Part shown: positions 27,291-38,289 of the stretch, piece by piece
How positions within the stretch are numbered: the first letter of the stretch is position 1
Layout: each line of letters begins with the position of its first letter
DNA from: Branchiostoma floridae
Taxonomy: Eukaryota; Chordata; Leptocardii; Amphioxiformes; Branchiostomatidae
DNA length: 43,222 bases
Direction: 5' to 3'
Assembly: GCF_000003815.2 (NCBI RefSeq)
Contig: NW_023365780.1
Coordinates: 1 to 43,222 of the forward strand
Program-made: the position numbers and the translations under genes
The notes under the pieces: generated by a model
Seen by the model: only the letters and a program-made list of their open reading frames with translations
What the model was told of the DNA's origin: nothing
Database searches by the model: none

Positions 27291-28569
27291 TTTTGCTACC
27301 TATAGACAAGCGTCCCGGGGCACTCTGTCCCAGTTCTCCCGCCTGATACAAACAAAATGCCGCTACTCGAAGAAGTGTTTTTCCCGAGGATGATGTTTGT
27401 GCACGTAGCCGGGCCAGTAGTTTCGCCTCAAGGTATCTGGAAGACGAGGAACCACCCCAGGTTAGTGAAAATCGGTACCGGAAAGTTGGTCTAAACAATG
27501 CTTTTTTTGTATAGAATAAGGCGGAACTCGGAAGCGATTTGTAGTACCGGTTACTGTTAAATACACCGCAATTTTATGACACATTTTCGTCTGCACTTGT
27601 ACCCCAATATGCCTCATAATTCAAGGACTAATGCCGACTTCGTGTACAAGAGTTTTTGTTCTCGGCGATGTGTTGTTGATTATCTCTCCTGGTGATTTGC
27701 GCGAAAACAAAAAACAACAATACACAAGTTACTTGTGATCTATCCCGACTCGGTCATTCAACAGTTAATTGTTGGGTGTGTAACAAAGCCCATCACTTGC
27801 CCCATTTCAACTTTTGGGATGTCCATAGACCAAGAATACATGATCATGCATGCATGATCTGTGTATATTATTTTCTTTTTTCTTCGGGTTTGGCAGAAAT
27901 TTCTTGGGAGAAAAGAAGAAGGGAATCTTATTACCTAACATCCATACTTTTGACGTTTGATCTGTTTCTGTGTTGTTTTATGTTCAAAATTTTATTTGAC
28001 GTAGAGAAATACAGTTGATACGTGGTACATCATTCGAACAAAGGTTTATCCATAGGGGATTACGCTATGATCGGGCCACACTCAGGTTGTATACGATTGC
28101 AGAGTATAAAAATTGAATTTAAAGATAGATTTGTTTCTTGGTCTTCAAATTGTGTTCACAGAAACTGTTAATGTCATCTGTGTACAGTCACATTGATTTT
28201 GATTCTAGATTACGTAGTATTCAAGTAGGACTTGTGTTTACTGTTGACTTAAGCTTGCAAAACAACATCTGGTTTGTGTAGAACTGGCCCGGATCTAATA
28301 GTGGATCTTTGGGCCCCCCGGGGATCAAAGTTGTTAATTGGATGCAGTCGCTCCCAGGGTGTAACCTACATGTGGAATCCCCACTCACTCCCGCCATCAG
28401 ATCTTAGGGAGCAGGCTGCATCCTCAGATCAGAGGTACACAAGCGCTGTCCAAAGTAGTACACACACGCGAAGGTTTTAGATGTTCGTATTTATTTTTTG
28501 TGATATACATATGTATTTGACCAGTGTCAGGATTATGATCATTGTTTTCTGTGATTTATTGGTTGGTTT
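27291..28569. other. no confident gene
   Basis: An ATG at 27357 in good context opens MPLLEEVFFPRMMFVHVAGP and is followed at 27460/27461 by a donor-like CAG/GTTAGT. Two other frames, one antisense, are also open across the same bases, so a first exon is only a weak possibility. The rest is AT-rich. Confidence 0.25.
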
Positions 28570-28855
28570 ACAGCTGCCCCAGGTCAGCAGCGGAGGGATG
28601 TATATGAAAAGACAACCGCCGAACTTTAATATCAGTTGGAGACGAAACGCGGCTCGAAGAGGTCATGGCTTCGTAAGTACAGTCTAATGTTTGATTATAG
28701 CCGTCCTGTACTATGATGGTGATATACACACGTTTTAAGTTTTCCATATACATGAAATACACCCAAGAAATTGAAGAATGTGTGTGTCCGGCCGCTGCTG
28801 ACATCTGCGATTGATTGTGTAATGTTTACTTATTTGCGGACGGAACCTGTGTGAT
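28570..28855 (+). repeat. dispersed repeat DR-1, copy 3 (shorter, diverged)
   Basis: Shares with copy 2 the blocks TCAGTTGGAGA(C/A)GAA..., TGTACTATG..GA.GAT, CTGACATCTG(C/T)GAT, TTTAC.T.TT.GCGGAC. About 200 bases present in copy 2 are missing between the first and second blocks. The first block is bounded by GGTTTACAG and CTTC/GTAAGT, an acceptor and donor, and reads NFNISWRRNAARRGHGF. Confidence 0.6.
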
Positions 28856-30279
28856 GGAAATATCCCTATCTATTCAAAAGGATCATACAGCATGACAACA
28901 AGGAGGCTTCAGTTAGAAACCTCCATTTTAAACATTTTAGTGTTTTATTAGTTTTTCTTTTCCCTTTAGCAAGACGTTTATGAGATGTGTTTTTGGAAGA
29001 GTTTGTATGTTTTATTCAATATTCGCACAAGCAACACGCCTAACTGGGGGTAAATATCATTTCATTGATGAATAGATGATGATAAAATATTTTTCTCCTC
29101 TGGAGTAACAAGTATGTTCAATGTTATTTCTTGATCTGTTTACGATTGTGGGTTGTCGTGATTTCCCGGACCATCCGGCATGTCTGGTACTAATTAAGCT
29201 GGAATGGCTGCGGAGAGACCGCGTGTGGTCGAGATCAAAACACAAACATACTGAGTATTCCGTATTTGTGATTTAGCATCATAGCTAATCAAAGAGACGG
29301 ATGGAAACTCATTGAATTCGGGACAGTTTTAGGTCGTATCTTAGAAGAAATGATTATTGATTCAATCCCTATGTTCCGAAATATCTGCGTTCCGACGTAC
29401 AAGCATATCTAATCTCAAAGACGTAAGTCGTTTGTGTATAGAAGGGGCGGATTTTGTTTGAGACTTTGGAAGAGCATTGCCCAAGATACAGTTGAAGAAT
29501 CTTCATGACTTTTGGCATGTATATAGCTTGAATAATGATTTATCTAATCAAAATCAAATCATGCTCTCAAGAGCTAATTTCCTTAACTGAGAAGAGTTTA
29601 TAAATATATTGTATTTCATGATGGGACTCTTGGACATATGACATACGATACTAAAATTCCTGACATGCATGTAGGAAAAACGGACACACACTATACTATT
29701 AGGCTAGCCCCTGATTAAACTTTTTTATATTTAGTATATATATATTATGGGAACTTGGTTGCCATGGGCTTTCCTTCGTCTGAGAAGGATAAATCTTCTG
29801 TCATATTTGTCAGTGTCTACTTGTATGTTGCTTCTGTATGTCCGTTGTAATATCGTCATGTTAGTTCATATTGATTTTTGATTTATTTTGGTTTATTTGT
29901 TTAGAGTGATTTGTTGCCCAAAGTCGGAGAAAGTGTCTCCTATAGCTAGGTTCTGGAGACTTAATATTTGGGCAGCTTGTGCAGACTGGAATATTTGTAA
30001 CTTGATTAGATGGATACCACAGCTTCTTTGTAAATATTTCATTTACTTTGTATCCCATTGTCAGAGACAGTTGAAAGTTTCAATGTTTTGTCCATGTACA
30101 GGGTAGAAGTTAGATCAAACCGCCGTGGTCTCCAGGGCTCCATCGACTGCCTTGCTGATGGGAGGACTTAACCGGTCAGTGTGATGTGAGTGAGTGCGCC
30201 TGATGAAAGCGCAAACATAGGGATGTAATCAATGCAGACTTGTTGGAATATATCAATCAGCTAAGGTGATCATGTTGAG
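28856..30279. other. no gene seen
   Basis: About 1.4 kb of AT-rich DNA. Overlapping opposed frames near 29860-30100 have no recognisable motif. Confidence 0.4.
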
Positions 30280-30483
30280 ATGAGTGTGAGTCCTAAGAGC
30301 GACGAAGACAAAATATCCCTGGCACCCGTAAAGATGTTCATCATGACTCCACAACCCCGCCACGCCACATACTGCGACTCTTTTCGTTTATTTTTGTTCT
30401 CTCTACGTACAGAAGTGCCTACAACATATCTTAGCTGTGACGAGCATCCAAACAGCCGTACAACGACTGTGTCAAATTTATGA
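30280..30483 (+). CDS. candidate ORF MSVSPKSDEDK..., unrecognised
   Basis: ATG-started frame of 67 codons, MSVSPKSDEDKISLAPVKMF IMTPQ... Its pattern L-x-PV-x5-T-x-Q-x-RH-x4-DS is repeated in the frame at 30592-30768. The N-terminal half looks protein-like. The second half (FRLFLFSLR) may be intron read-through. No family is recognised. Confidence 0.2.
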   Translation: MSVSPKSDEDKISLAPVKMFIMTPQPRHATYCDSFRLFLFSLRTEVPTTYLSCDEHPNSRTTTVSNL

Positions 30484-30591
30484 GTTGGCTTTCAATTGGA
30501 AGAAACCGTTATTTTCAGTATCAGTGTATCCGTTAAGTATTTGAAACGGGCGATGTGATCTCTGTGTTTTCTCTCGATCCCAACAGACTGA

Positions 30592-30768
30592 CCATACATA
30601 CTGGACACGAGTGACAACGTCAAGGTGTTCCTGACACCCGTACCTGTGTCCACCAGGACGACGCAGTTCCGCCACAACGTGCACAGGGACTCCTACCACG
30701 ACAGGGAAAGTCAGTGGAGTCCGTGCAAGTCAGTGAGACGAGCTGCATCACTGAAGGAGCCGGAATAG
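30592..30768 (+). CDS. candidate ORF related to the one at 30280
   Basis: Open to a TAG at 30766. It reads PYILDTSDNVKVFLTPVPVS, TRTTQFRHNVHRDSYHDRES. It shares L-x-PV...T-x-Q-x-RH-x4-DS with the frame at 30280. A TGA just upstream blocks a simple in-frame entry from the acceptor-like ATCCCAACAG, so it may be a decayed tandem paralogue. Confidence 0.2.
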   Translation, partial: PYILDTSDNVKVFLTPVPVSTRTTQFRHNVHRDSYHDRESQWSPCKSVRRAASLKEPE

Positions 30769-31552
30769 ACGTCCGTGTGCCTTATAAAGTCGGGAAGGAG
30801 CTACAAATCACCCAGAACAGCGCCGTCGACAGGAGGAAGATAATGAGAGGGGAGTGCCAGACCAGTAGCAGATCTAGAATAGCCAATTGATAGCGCTGCT
30901 ACAACCATAGTGAACCTAAAACTAGTTAGAGAATTCACGGACTAGTTTTGAGGTGATTTATACCATTACTGTGCATTTTAGTGTACTGGGTATACATTGC
31001 AGTAGTAGTTGATTGTGCATGTGTATCAAAGAACCGTACATAAGGTTAACCTCAGCGACGACGGACCGAATCAAACCGGAGATGGATGTAGTAAAGGTGA
31101 GAACCGCCATAGGAATGTTCAGTACAATTATTCTGTATCCAACCTGTGACCGAAGTTAGCGGGGTCAGCATTATGTAGTAACATCAAAACACTTAAACAG
31201 TCTCCCGTGCCAAGTGTACGGAAAACCTTGTCTCTGCGTCCTTCCTTTATTCTAGCTGTGCTAGTCATAGTCTTCAAAGCAGAATCTAAACAACGTGAAA
31301 TCCATTGGTTTCATGACTTGTTTGAAATATGTGACTTATTAACATTTCACAATCAGGCTTTACTTAATATGTATCTATATAGCCGGTATAACCGCCCTTC
31401 GGCGTAACACACCAGCTTCAATTCCAAGCGACAATTACCTGACATCACTTCACTTTATATTTTATAGATATCGACATAAAACTGACATATTCGTCTTCAT
31501 TATTTGTTTTGACCCCGTGAAAGCATATCATCCCAAAGCTCAAAAGACAAAG
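30769..31552. other. no gene seen
   Basis: Unremarkable sequence up to the assembly gap. Confidence 0.4.
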
Positions 31553-31652
31553 NNNNNNNNNNNNNNNNNNNNNNNNNNNNNNNNNNNNNNNNNNNNNNNN
31601 NNNNNNNNNNNNNNNNNNNNNNNNNNNNNNNNNNNNNNNNNNNNNNNNNNNN
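31553..31652. other. assembly gap (100 N)
   Basis: A run of exactly 100 N, likely a placeholder. It truncates the left side of duplicated segment A. Confidence 0.95.
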
Positions 31653-31671
31653 ACTTAGTACACGTATTGCT

Positions 31672-32350
31672 TCACTTTAAACATCTTCTTGCGGCGGGCT
31701 TTGTGACGTCATTATCTCAACTACGTTCCATGTGGTTTATATCGCTCATTCCAACCTAGAATGGATAGGAAATCTACTTCATCGTAAGAACTGGCCTATG
31801 CCTACATTTTCCTTGGCAATATGTGTTTGTTTAACCTGAATTAACGAGCTAAAACCTCTTCAAGAGTATACAACCATTGTGACGTCAGAAGCATTATGTA
31901 CAGTGAATGGTACCAATGCCTGGTGTGGCAAAATTAGCCTTCGGAGACGGTAACTTTCAAACACCTGCTATTCGAGAAGGAAATGTCACAGACAATTCAA
32001 ACTTGGCATGATGATAGAAGATGACTTTCTAAAGCCATACTCTATATTAATTATAATTTGTGTTAATTAATATGGCCCCTCCTACAAAAACTAAAAGCAA
32101 AGAAAGTCAACAAATTGCATTTTCCCCAGTAAAGTGCGTACCCTTGACCCAATGATATAGAAAAAAATCGGAATTCGCAACTTTTGAAATGATTATATAA
32201 TGCCGTTGCCTTACAATTGTACCATGTACAAATGTCGTGCAATAAAGTTCATTCATTCATTCATTATAGCCTTCAAAGTGTGTATGCTTAGACATCAATG
32301 GCGTTATGTTTACCAAAACATCTTTTTAGTACTACTACATCTCTGGGCCA
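31672..32350 (+). repeat. duplicated segment, copy A
   Basis: Almost identical to 32810-34149 once two insertions are removed. The match starts at CACTTTAAA(A)CATCTTCTTG and ends at CTACATCTCTGGGCCA. Copy A has the undisturbed TTAATTAATATGG at 32063-32075 and a 62-bp LINE 3' fragment at 32203-32264. Confidence 0.95.
32203..32264 (+). mobile_element. 62-bp LINE 3'-end fragment
   Basis: CCGTTGCCTTACAATTGTAC continuing to AATAAAG and (TTCATTCATTCATTCATTA) matches the last bases of LINE copies 1 and 2, with three to four ATTC units. In copy B the same position holds 57 unrelated bases (34007-34063), so the two copies differ by replacement, not simple insertion. Confidence 0.85.
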
Positions 32351-32809
32351 CTTGGAAATAGCTTTTATCTGATTAATGGCGACTCCTGCATTGAAGGGAA
32401 TGCTTTTTTTAATGAAAAAGTCTTCAAATAACGTCACTTTCGTTCATTCCAGCAAAATCGAGTTTTAGGTTCGGGCTCGCGAGGGTATTCAATGTTCAGA
32501 CAAATAAGTCGCTCTAATTTGGAGGTATATCCCAAGGCTTGTGTAATCCATCGTGACCGACACGTAACTGTACAGTCTTCTCTCAGCAAATGCCCATTTA
32601 ATCCCCCCCTAGTTGCCAGAAGTGCGGCATGGGACTCCGTCCTAGCCACAAATTCAACATTTGGCTGCGTTTTTCTGCAAAATGAAATGCATTTCGGCAG
32701 CGGAAACGCTTGGACAGGAATGCTAGGTTTCTTACCTACCAGCTATGACCAAAAAACGAAATCATATATGCTTTCCGTTGAAGAGAGGAACTTAAAACGG
32801 TATCGTTGT
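32351..32809. other. unique segment between the duplicates
   Basis: A 161-codon plus-strand frame (32492-32977) spans this segment and runs into copy B, and an antisense frame is also open. No motif is recognised in either, so neither is called. If the duplication is tandem, this is the left flank of copy B and should also lie behind the gap before copy A. Confidence 0.4.
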
Positions 32810-34149
32810 CACTTTAAAACATCTTCTTGCGGCGGGCTTTGTGACGTCATTATCTCAACTACGTTCCATGTGGTTTATATCGCTCATTCCAACCTAGAAT
32901 GGATAGGAAATCTACTTCATCGTAAGAACTGGCCTATGCCTACATTTTCCTTGGCAATATGTGTTTGTTTAACCTGAATTAACGAGCTAAAACCTCTTCA
33001 AGAGTATACAACCATTGTGACGTCAGAAGCATTATGTACAGTGAATGGTACCAATGCCTGGTGTGGCAAAATTAGCCTTCGGAGACGGTAACTTTCAAAC
33101 ACCTGCTATTCGAGAAGGAAATGTCACAGACAATTCAAACTTGGCATGATGATAGAAGATGACTTTCTAAAGCCATACTCTATATTAATTATAATTTGTG
33201 TTAATTAACGGTGCACACACCAATTCTTCCGCGACAGGGGTCCGAGATAGTGCGCGACAAAAATGTGACGGAAGGGTCTCGAGGGTCCGTGTTTGAGTTC
33301 AAATTTCTCATAATCTGCTGCAAAGTGGCATTTAATACTGGCATGGCTAAAAAGCGTAAGAAGTGATGTGCTTTTGGTGCAAATTGGTTTTGGGCCCGAG
33401 GGTCACTTCCTTGTATTTCTACGCGTTGGAAGTGAGTCGCCGTTGACCCAGATTTCCCGTCCATATGCGGTCTGTGAGCCGTGTTGGTATGCCTCGCGCG
33501 TCGGGTTATTGTAAAAATCTCAGTGTTACGATTTTCTTTATTTTTTGCCTGATTAATCTTAGGTGTATTCTCTTTCCGACAATATCAGTCATTTTCATGA
33601 CTAAACTATAGGTGATGGGTTTATTTCCACGTCAAAATTCCCCTTTTTGTGCATACTTTTTTGCGTGAAAAAAACTTTTCTCCCCCCAAAATTATGAAAA
33701 GTGGACAGAGTGAAGAAACTGAAACCCGGCTGTTCTTAAAGCTGGAGTGATATCCGTCATTCCCATATACGGCTTTTCTGCTTTAGATCTATTTTCTTGA
33801 AGAGACGGCCTCTCGACTTGGGGGTGCGCAGCCTCGATTTGAGACCCCAAATAAACTGGGGTGTGCACCGTTAATATGGCCCCTCCTACAAAAACTAAAA
33901 GCAAAGAAAGTCAACAAATTGCATTTTCCCCAGTAAAGTGCGTACCCTTGACCCAATGATATAGAAAAAAATCGGAATTCGCAACTTTTGAAATGATTAT
34001 ATAATGTTGATAAAATGCATGATTTGCCCCCCTCCCCACGCCCCCCCCCCCTGACCATAGTCATATAGCCTTCAAAGTGTGTATGCTTAGACATCAATGG
34101 CGTTATGTTTACCAAAACATCTTTTTAGTACTACTACATCTCTGGGCCA
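32810..34149 (+). repeat. duplicated segment, copy B
   Basis: Second copy of 31672-32350, enlarged by the 662-bp TTAA-flanked element at 33209-33870. It ends at CTCTGGGCCA exactly where LINE copy 2 starts. Confidence 0.95.
33209..33870. mobile_element. 662-bp MITE with TTAA target duplication
   Basis: Terminal inverted repeats CGGTGCACAC(A)CC at the left and GG(G)GTGTGCACCG at the right, about 13 bp with one mismatch, are flanked on both sides by TTAA (33205-33208, 33871-33874). Copy A has the same flanks with a single TTAA and no insert, so the ends are known exactly. No transposase-like frame lies inside, so it is non-autonomous. TTAA duplication is characteristic of piggyBac and Kolobok transposons. 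The termini do not start with the CCC usual for piggyBac, so the superfamily is left open. Confidence 0.92.
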
Positions 34150-34236
34150 GAGTGATTGATACAACCGATTTAGACTGTTTTCTTATAGACTACCTATACG
34201 CTATATTTTGGAATCGTTCATTTGTGTCATATCAAC

Positions 34237-36567
34237 ATGGGAAAAGAGAAAAACGCTGAGGAGTGTACGGAGCCGGTGCCGGACCCTGAACCCGAGACAA
34301 AGAGGTACAGGACTAGGTCAGGAAAAGCCAAGACGCAGCCGTGGAACACACCTGCCAAAAGTATTCAGGAGTTCGAGCAATTCATCGAGGACCACACGGA
34401 CGCCTCCAAAACCAAGGTATGCAGTCTCAAACTTCGTACAGCACCAGAACGCATACCTATGTGGATAGATGCCAACAAAGCCTACTTCAGTGAATCGCGT
34501 GAAAGTGAAACTGGGTACAAGTTTACTTGGAAAAACACGGATATGCAGCTATCAGTCACAGACCCCTCCAAATCAGGAGACAGTATCAAAGTCCTGACCA
34601 TCCATTTCTATCACACTGAAAGTATTTTCCCGCAAGTGAAAGAAGCTGTCAATGAGCTAGTCTGTGAGTCCCTGAGACAAGATGGCGGACATGACAACGA
34701 GCAATCAGCACCTGGAGGAAAGGGAACAATAGACAACAACGTCGAAACAATGGAAACCGGTTCTGGCGATGAGGCGTCCGCCATGACGGTAGCTGACAAT
34801 GACTGCCAGGAAAGCAATGGAGACCCAAACCAAACTACAACTCCGAAGCCTAATACGGCAGATCCAACAGAAGAAAAGGAAAACAAGACAGACTACACAA
34901 CACCAAAGTCTTTTACCTCTCCTACAATGCGCAAGGTACTTGGTGGCCTTGAGAACATTATTTTAAGTCCATTTACTAAAGGAAAGAGCAAGGAAGTCAG
35001 ACAAAACGCTGGCCGAACGCGACGCGCCCTGATAACCGAGCACTCCCCCGACGAGCAATCGCAAAACGCAGAAGGCAAAGCGGAACACGAAGCTCTGTAC
35101 ACTACGTTGGTGGATGAACTGAACGAGTTGAAAAACCTAGTCTTCAACAACAAAGTGATTATAGATAAGCAAGGGGAGAGTATAAACAACCTGCAATCAA
35201 ACCTTCAGAACAGAAAGAAAGAGGTTGCCAAGCAAGCACAGCACATTGAAGAGCTAAAGTCTGAACTACAACGTCAACGCGACATCTCAGCTGGTCTAAC
35301 AGAAACACTCGCCTCTCAGAGAGCAGACCATGAAGCTCTTCAAGCCCAAGTCGTTTTACTGACAAACCAAGCTCAATCTGACGGTACCCTGACAAGACAT
35401 AGGTGCAGTGACTCCCAAACGGTCAACTCAAGAATACAGCGTCTCTACTCCGAGATAGTTATTGGAGCAGAAAACTCCACCGATACACAAAAGCCACCAG
35501 GTACCACCGTCACTCGAACACTGGAAAACCCGGCCCCGCAAGCACCGATGAACCCCGCCACCCAGACACCGACCAACCCCGCGACCAACCCCGCCACTCG
35601 AGCACCGGCGAGCCCCGCCACCCAAACGCCGGCAAACCCCACGTCAAACCCCGCCATCCGGGCTCCAGTGAACCCCCCAACCCAAACTGAGGGGAACAGA
35701 GCTAAGTCAGCCTCAACCCAGAACGCAAGAGGTACGACGACGACACAAGTCAGAGTCTTTGCGGACTCCTTATGGAACGATNNNNNNNNNNNNNNNNNNN
35801 NNNNNNNNNNNNNNNNNNNNNNNNNNNNNNNNNNNNNNNNNNNNNNNNNNNNNNNNNNNNNNNNNNNNNNNNNNNNNNNNNNNACGGAGCTAGTAATAAT
35901 TCACACAGGATCCAGCGATATGGATAATACCAAAGCCCGACCAGATAGTGTGGACATATGTGTAGAGCAGACACGCAAACTAATCGACTCTGCAAAAACG
36001 TCGTACCCAAATGCGCAGATCGCAATATCCCAGGTCTTACCGAGGGGAATGAATCCGGAGTCAAGACTTAATAGGAATATATCTTCCTATAACGCCACAG
36101 TTGAAAAGACATGCCTGAAAGACAAGAAACTCATTTATGTCAGGCATAGGCTGCTATCGGAGGACAGAACGCTGTACAAGCCTGACGGCATTCACATCCG
36201 ACCCGACACAGGGGTTCGCCTGATGGTCGCCGATGTGAAACGGACACTCCGACATCACGAAGAAACCACAGCAAGCAGACAACGCTGGAACCCTGACAGA
36301 CAACACACCAGACCTGCGAGGGAAACCATGTCTATGCGAAGCAGTGGACAGTACACAACCACCCCGCACTCTCAACTCGGACTGTTCCCTGGAGCCCCAC
36401 GGGAGCCACCGTTCTCCTGGAACTCAGCGCCCGCGCCCCGACCGCCTCCTCAGTGGAACAACTGGAACAGACAGGCAGGACCGATGTGGGCTGAGCCCGA
36501 GACACAGGACAAACGTCACACGGTAGAAAAGCTAGTCAACATGCTAACAGACTTCCTGAAACAATGA
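34237..36567 (+). CDS. LINE ORF1, copy 2 (776 codons including 34 masked)
   Basis: Same architecture as copy 1: basic N terminus, coiled coil, Pro-rich repeats, SGNH-esterase-like domain, Pro/Trp-rich tail. Start taken at ATG (MGKEKNAEE). Differences: 14 residues (TGTILLHGKGSKWY region) are lost in frame near 34617, and four residues (NPAT) are gained in the Pro-rich repeat near 35580. Block III reads HTGSSDMD, restoring the Gly absent in copy 1 but losing the Asn. The 102-N gap at 35782-35883 is exactly the length of the matching stretch of copy 1, so the frame is preserved across it. The gap hides the residues just after the FADSLWND block. Confidence 0.85.
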   Translation: MGKEKNAEECTEPVPDPEPETKRYRTRSGKAKTQPWNTPAKSIQEFEQFIEDHTDASKTKVCSLKLRTAPERIPMWIDANKAYFSESRESETGYKFTWKNTDMQLSVTDPSKSGDSIKVLTIHFYHTESIFPQVKEAVNELVCESLRQDGGHDNEQSAPGGKGTIDNNVETMETGSGDEASAMTVADNDCQESNGDPNQTTTPKPNTADPTEEKENKTDYTTPKSFTSPTMRKVLGGLENIILSPFTKGKSKEVRQNAGRTRRALITEHSPDEQSQNAEGKAEHEALYTTLVDELNELKNLVFNNKVIIDKQGESINNLQSNLQNRKKEVAKQAQHIEELKSELQRQRDISAGLTETLASQRADHEALQAQVVLLTNQAQSDGTLTRHRCSDSQTVNSRIQRLYSEIVIGAENSTDTQKPPGTTVTRTLENPAPQAPMNPATQTPTNPATNPATRAPASPATQTPANPTSNPAIRAPVNPPTQTEGNRAKSASTQNARGTTTTQVRVFADSLWNDXXXXXXXXXXXXXXXXXXXXXXXXXXXXXXXXXXTELVIIHTGSSDMDNTKARPDSVDICVEQTRKLIDSAKTSYPNAQIAISQVLPRGMNPESRLNRNISSYNATVEKTCLKDKKLIYVRHRLLSEDRTLYKPDGIHIRPDTGVRLMVADVKRTLRHHEETTASRQRWNPDRQHTRPARETMSMRSSGQYTTTPHSQLGLFPGAPREPPFSWNSAPAPRPPPQWNNWNRQAGPMWAEPETQDKRHTVEKLVNMLTDFLKQ
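35782..35883. other. assembly gap (102 N) inside ORF1
   Basis: Copy 1 has 102 bases at the equivalent place, so this gap appears to be sized correctly. Confidence 0.95.
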
Positions 36568-37530
36568 ACTTGAATCTTTCGCCCAACTGCCAACATGTGA
36601 ACAGATACATACCCCAGGTGATAATCTTTCATTTTCCTAACATTATTTAGTAATAGTACACATTGATTTATATCATGCACATATGTTATGAGTCTTGTAT
36701 CTATTCACTCTACATACATATGTAACCATGCTTGTATTGTTGTATACCTCGACGTCACTGGTCCATCCTAATTTGGTGCCTTTGAGTAAGAATGTCAATT
36801 CGAAAGGCCGCACTAAAGTTCTGTTCTTGGAACGTCCAAGGCGGTCTTCGAAGGAAATGTGAAGATGAAGAGTTTGTCTGTAGCTTAGAAAAATATGATT
36901 TTGTTTGTCTACAAGAAACCTGGCTTAAGCCAGGGGAAAACCTTAGAGTAGAACCCTTTAGCTTTATTAGAAGTGATAGAAATGTTAAGAAGTCGTCTAG
37001 AAGAAATTCTGGCGGCGTAGTTATCATGTTTCGTAATGAATTCTCAAAAGGCGTAACAAAACTTTCAGCAAAGCACCCTGATTTTCTCTGGTGCAAACTA
37101 GATAAAACCTTCTTTGGCCTGGAGCGAGATTTGTATGTCGGGTGCGTGTATTTCTCCCCCGAAAATTCTTCATCTATCGAAATGAAAAACAATCTGGTTT
37201 TCGACATTTTACAACAAGATATTTCGAAATTCTCAAATCAAGGAGACATATTACTTATAGGTGATCTAAACGCTAGGATAGCATGTCTACAAGAATCGTT
37301 TATCGAGGATGACTGTTTAAGCCACGAACTCTTAGATCTAAAAGAAGATATACAGCGTAGGTCCAGCCGTGACAAAGGCGTAAATAAATATGGTAATCAG
37401 CTGTTAGATTTGTGCTCTGCAGCCAACCTCGTGATTTTAAATGGACGGGTACCAGGTGATCTATCAGGAAATCTTACATGCCACAAGTACAATGGCTCGA
37501 GCCTGGTAGACTACTTTATCGTAAACTCAG

Positions 37531-37630
37531 NNNNNNNNNNNNNNNNNNNNNNNNNNNNNNNNNNNNNNNNNNNNNNNNNNNNNNNNNNNNNNNNNNNNNN
37601 NNNNNNNNNNNNNNNNNNNNNNNNNNNNNN
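37531..37630. other. assembly gap (100 N) inside ORF2
   Basis: Copy 1 has about 63 bases between the same flanks, covering the end of the endonuclease up to the FSDHCPLS motif. The N run is a placeholder. Confidence 0.95.
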
Positions 37631-38289
37631 CATTGTCATGTTCCATAGCTACAAATTACTCTCTTTATGCGAAGCAAGAGAATATCCCGGCGAACCCATT
37701 ACCAACAAAATATATATGGGACGAGGATTCCCATGCAAAATTCACTGAAGCACTACGAGCACCCCTAACATTATCCAGCTTACAAAAATTTATGAGTAAA
37801 TCCTTCCCAAATGTGGACAACGCTGTGAAGGAATTTACTAATATAATCACTGATGTGGCCGATACGTCTCTCAGAAAAATTGTTTACAGGAATAGTAAGA
37901 AAAAGAAAAGTAAACCATGGTACACGTCATCTTGTGCCTCACTTAAACGTAAAGTGAATCAACTGGCTTCTCAGTTCTCCAGATGTCCGTGGAAACTAGA
38001 TATCCGTCATGCATACTTTTGTAACCTCAAATTATATAAGAAAAAACTAAAAACAGAAAAGAGACTCTTTAAAGAGAGGCAATGGACAAATCTTAGCAAA
38101 CTTAGCAAAGTAAACCCACAACAATTTTGGAGAGAGATGAAACAGCAAAGAACGAATGACAATGATAGACAACAGGTAGATGACAGCATAACTCACGAAG
38201 CTTGGAAAACTCACTTTAAAAATCTAAACAATCTAGTGGAAAGCGACACATCTGACAAAGACTTTCATGAACACATAATGCAAGAAAGC

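Noticed and set aside
32492-32977. 161-codon plus-strand frame
   Set aside because: Overlaps an open antisense frame, spans the duplication boundary, and has no recognisable domain or splice context.
33201-33464. Minus-strand 87-codon frame within the MITE
   Set aside because: No transposase motif, and it starts outside the element. A 662-bp element of this type is expected to be non-coding.
34077-34259. Frame running from the duplicated segment into LINE copy 2
   Set aside because: Crosses an element boundary and has no motif. A chance fusion.
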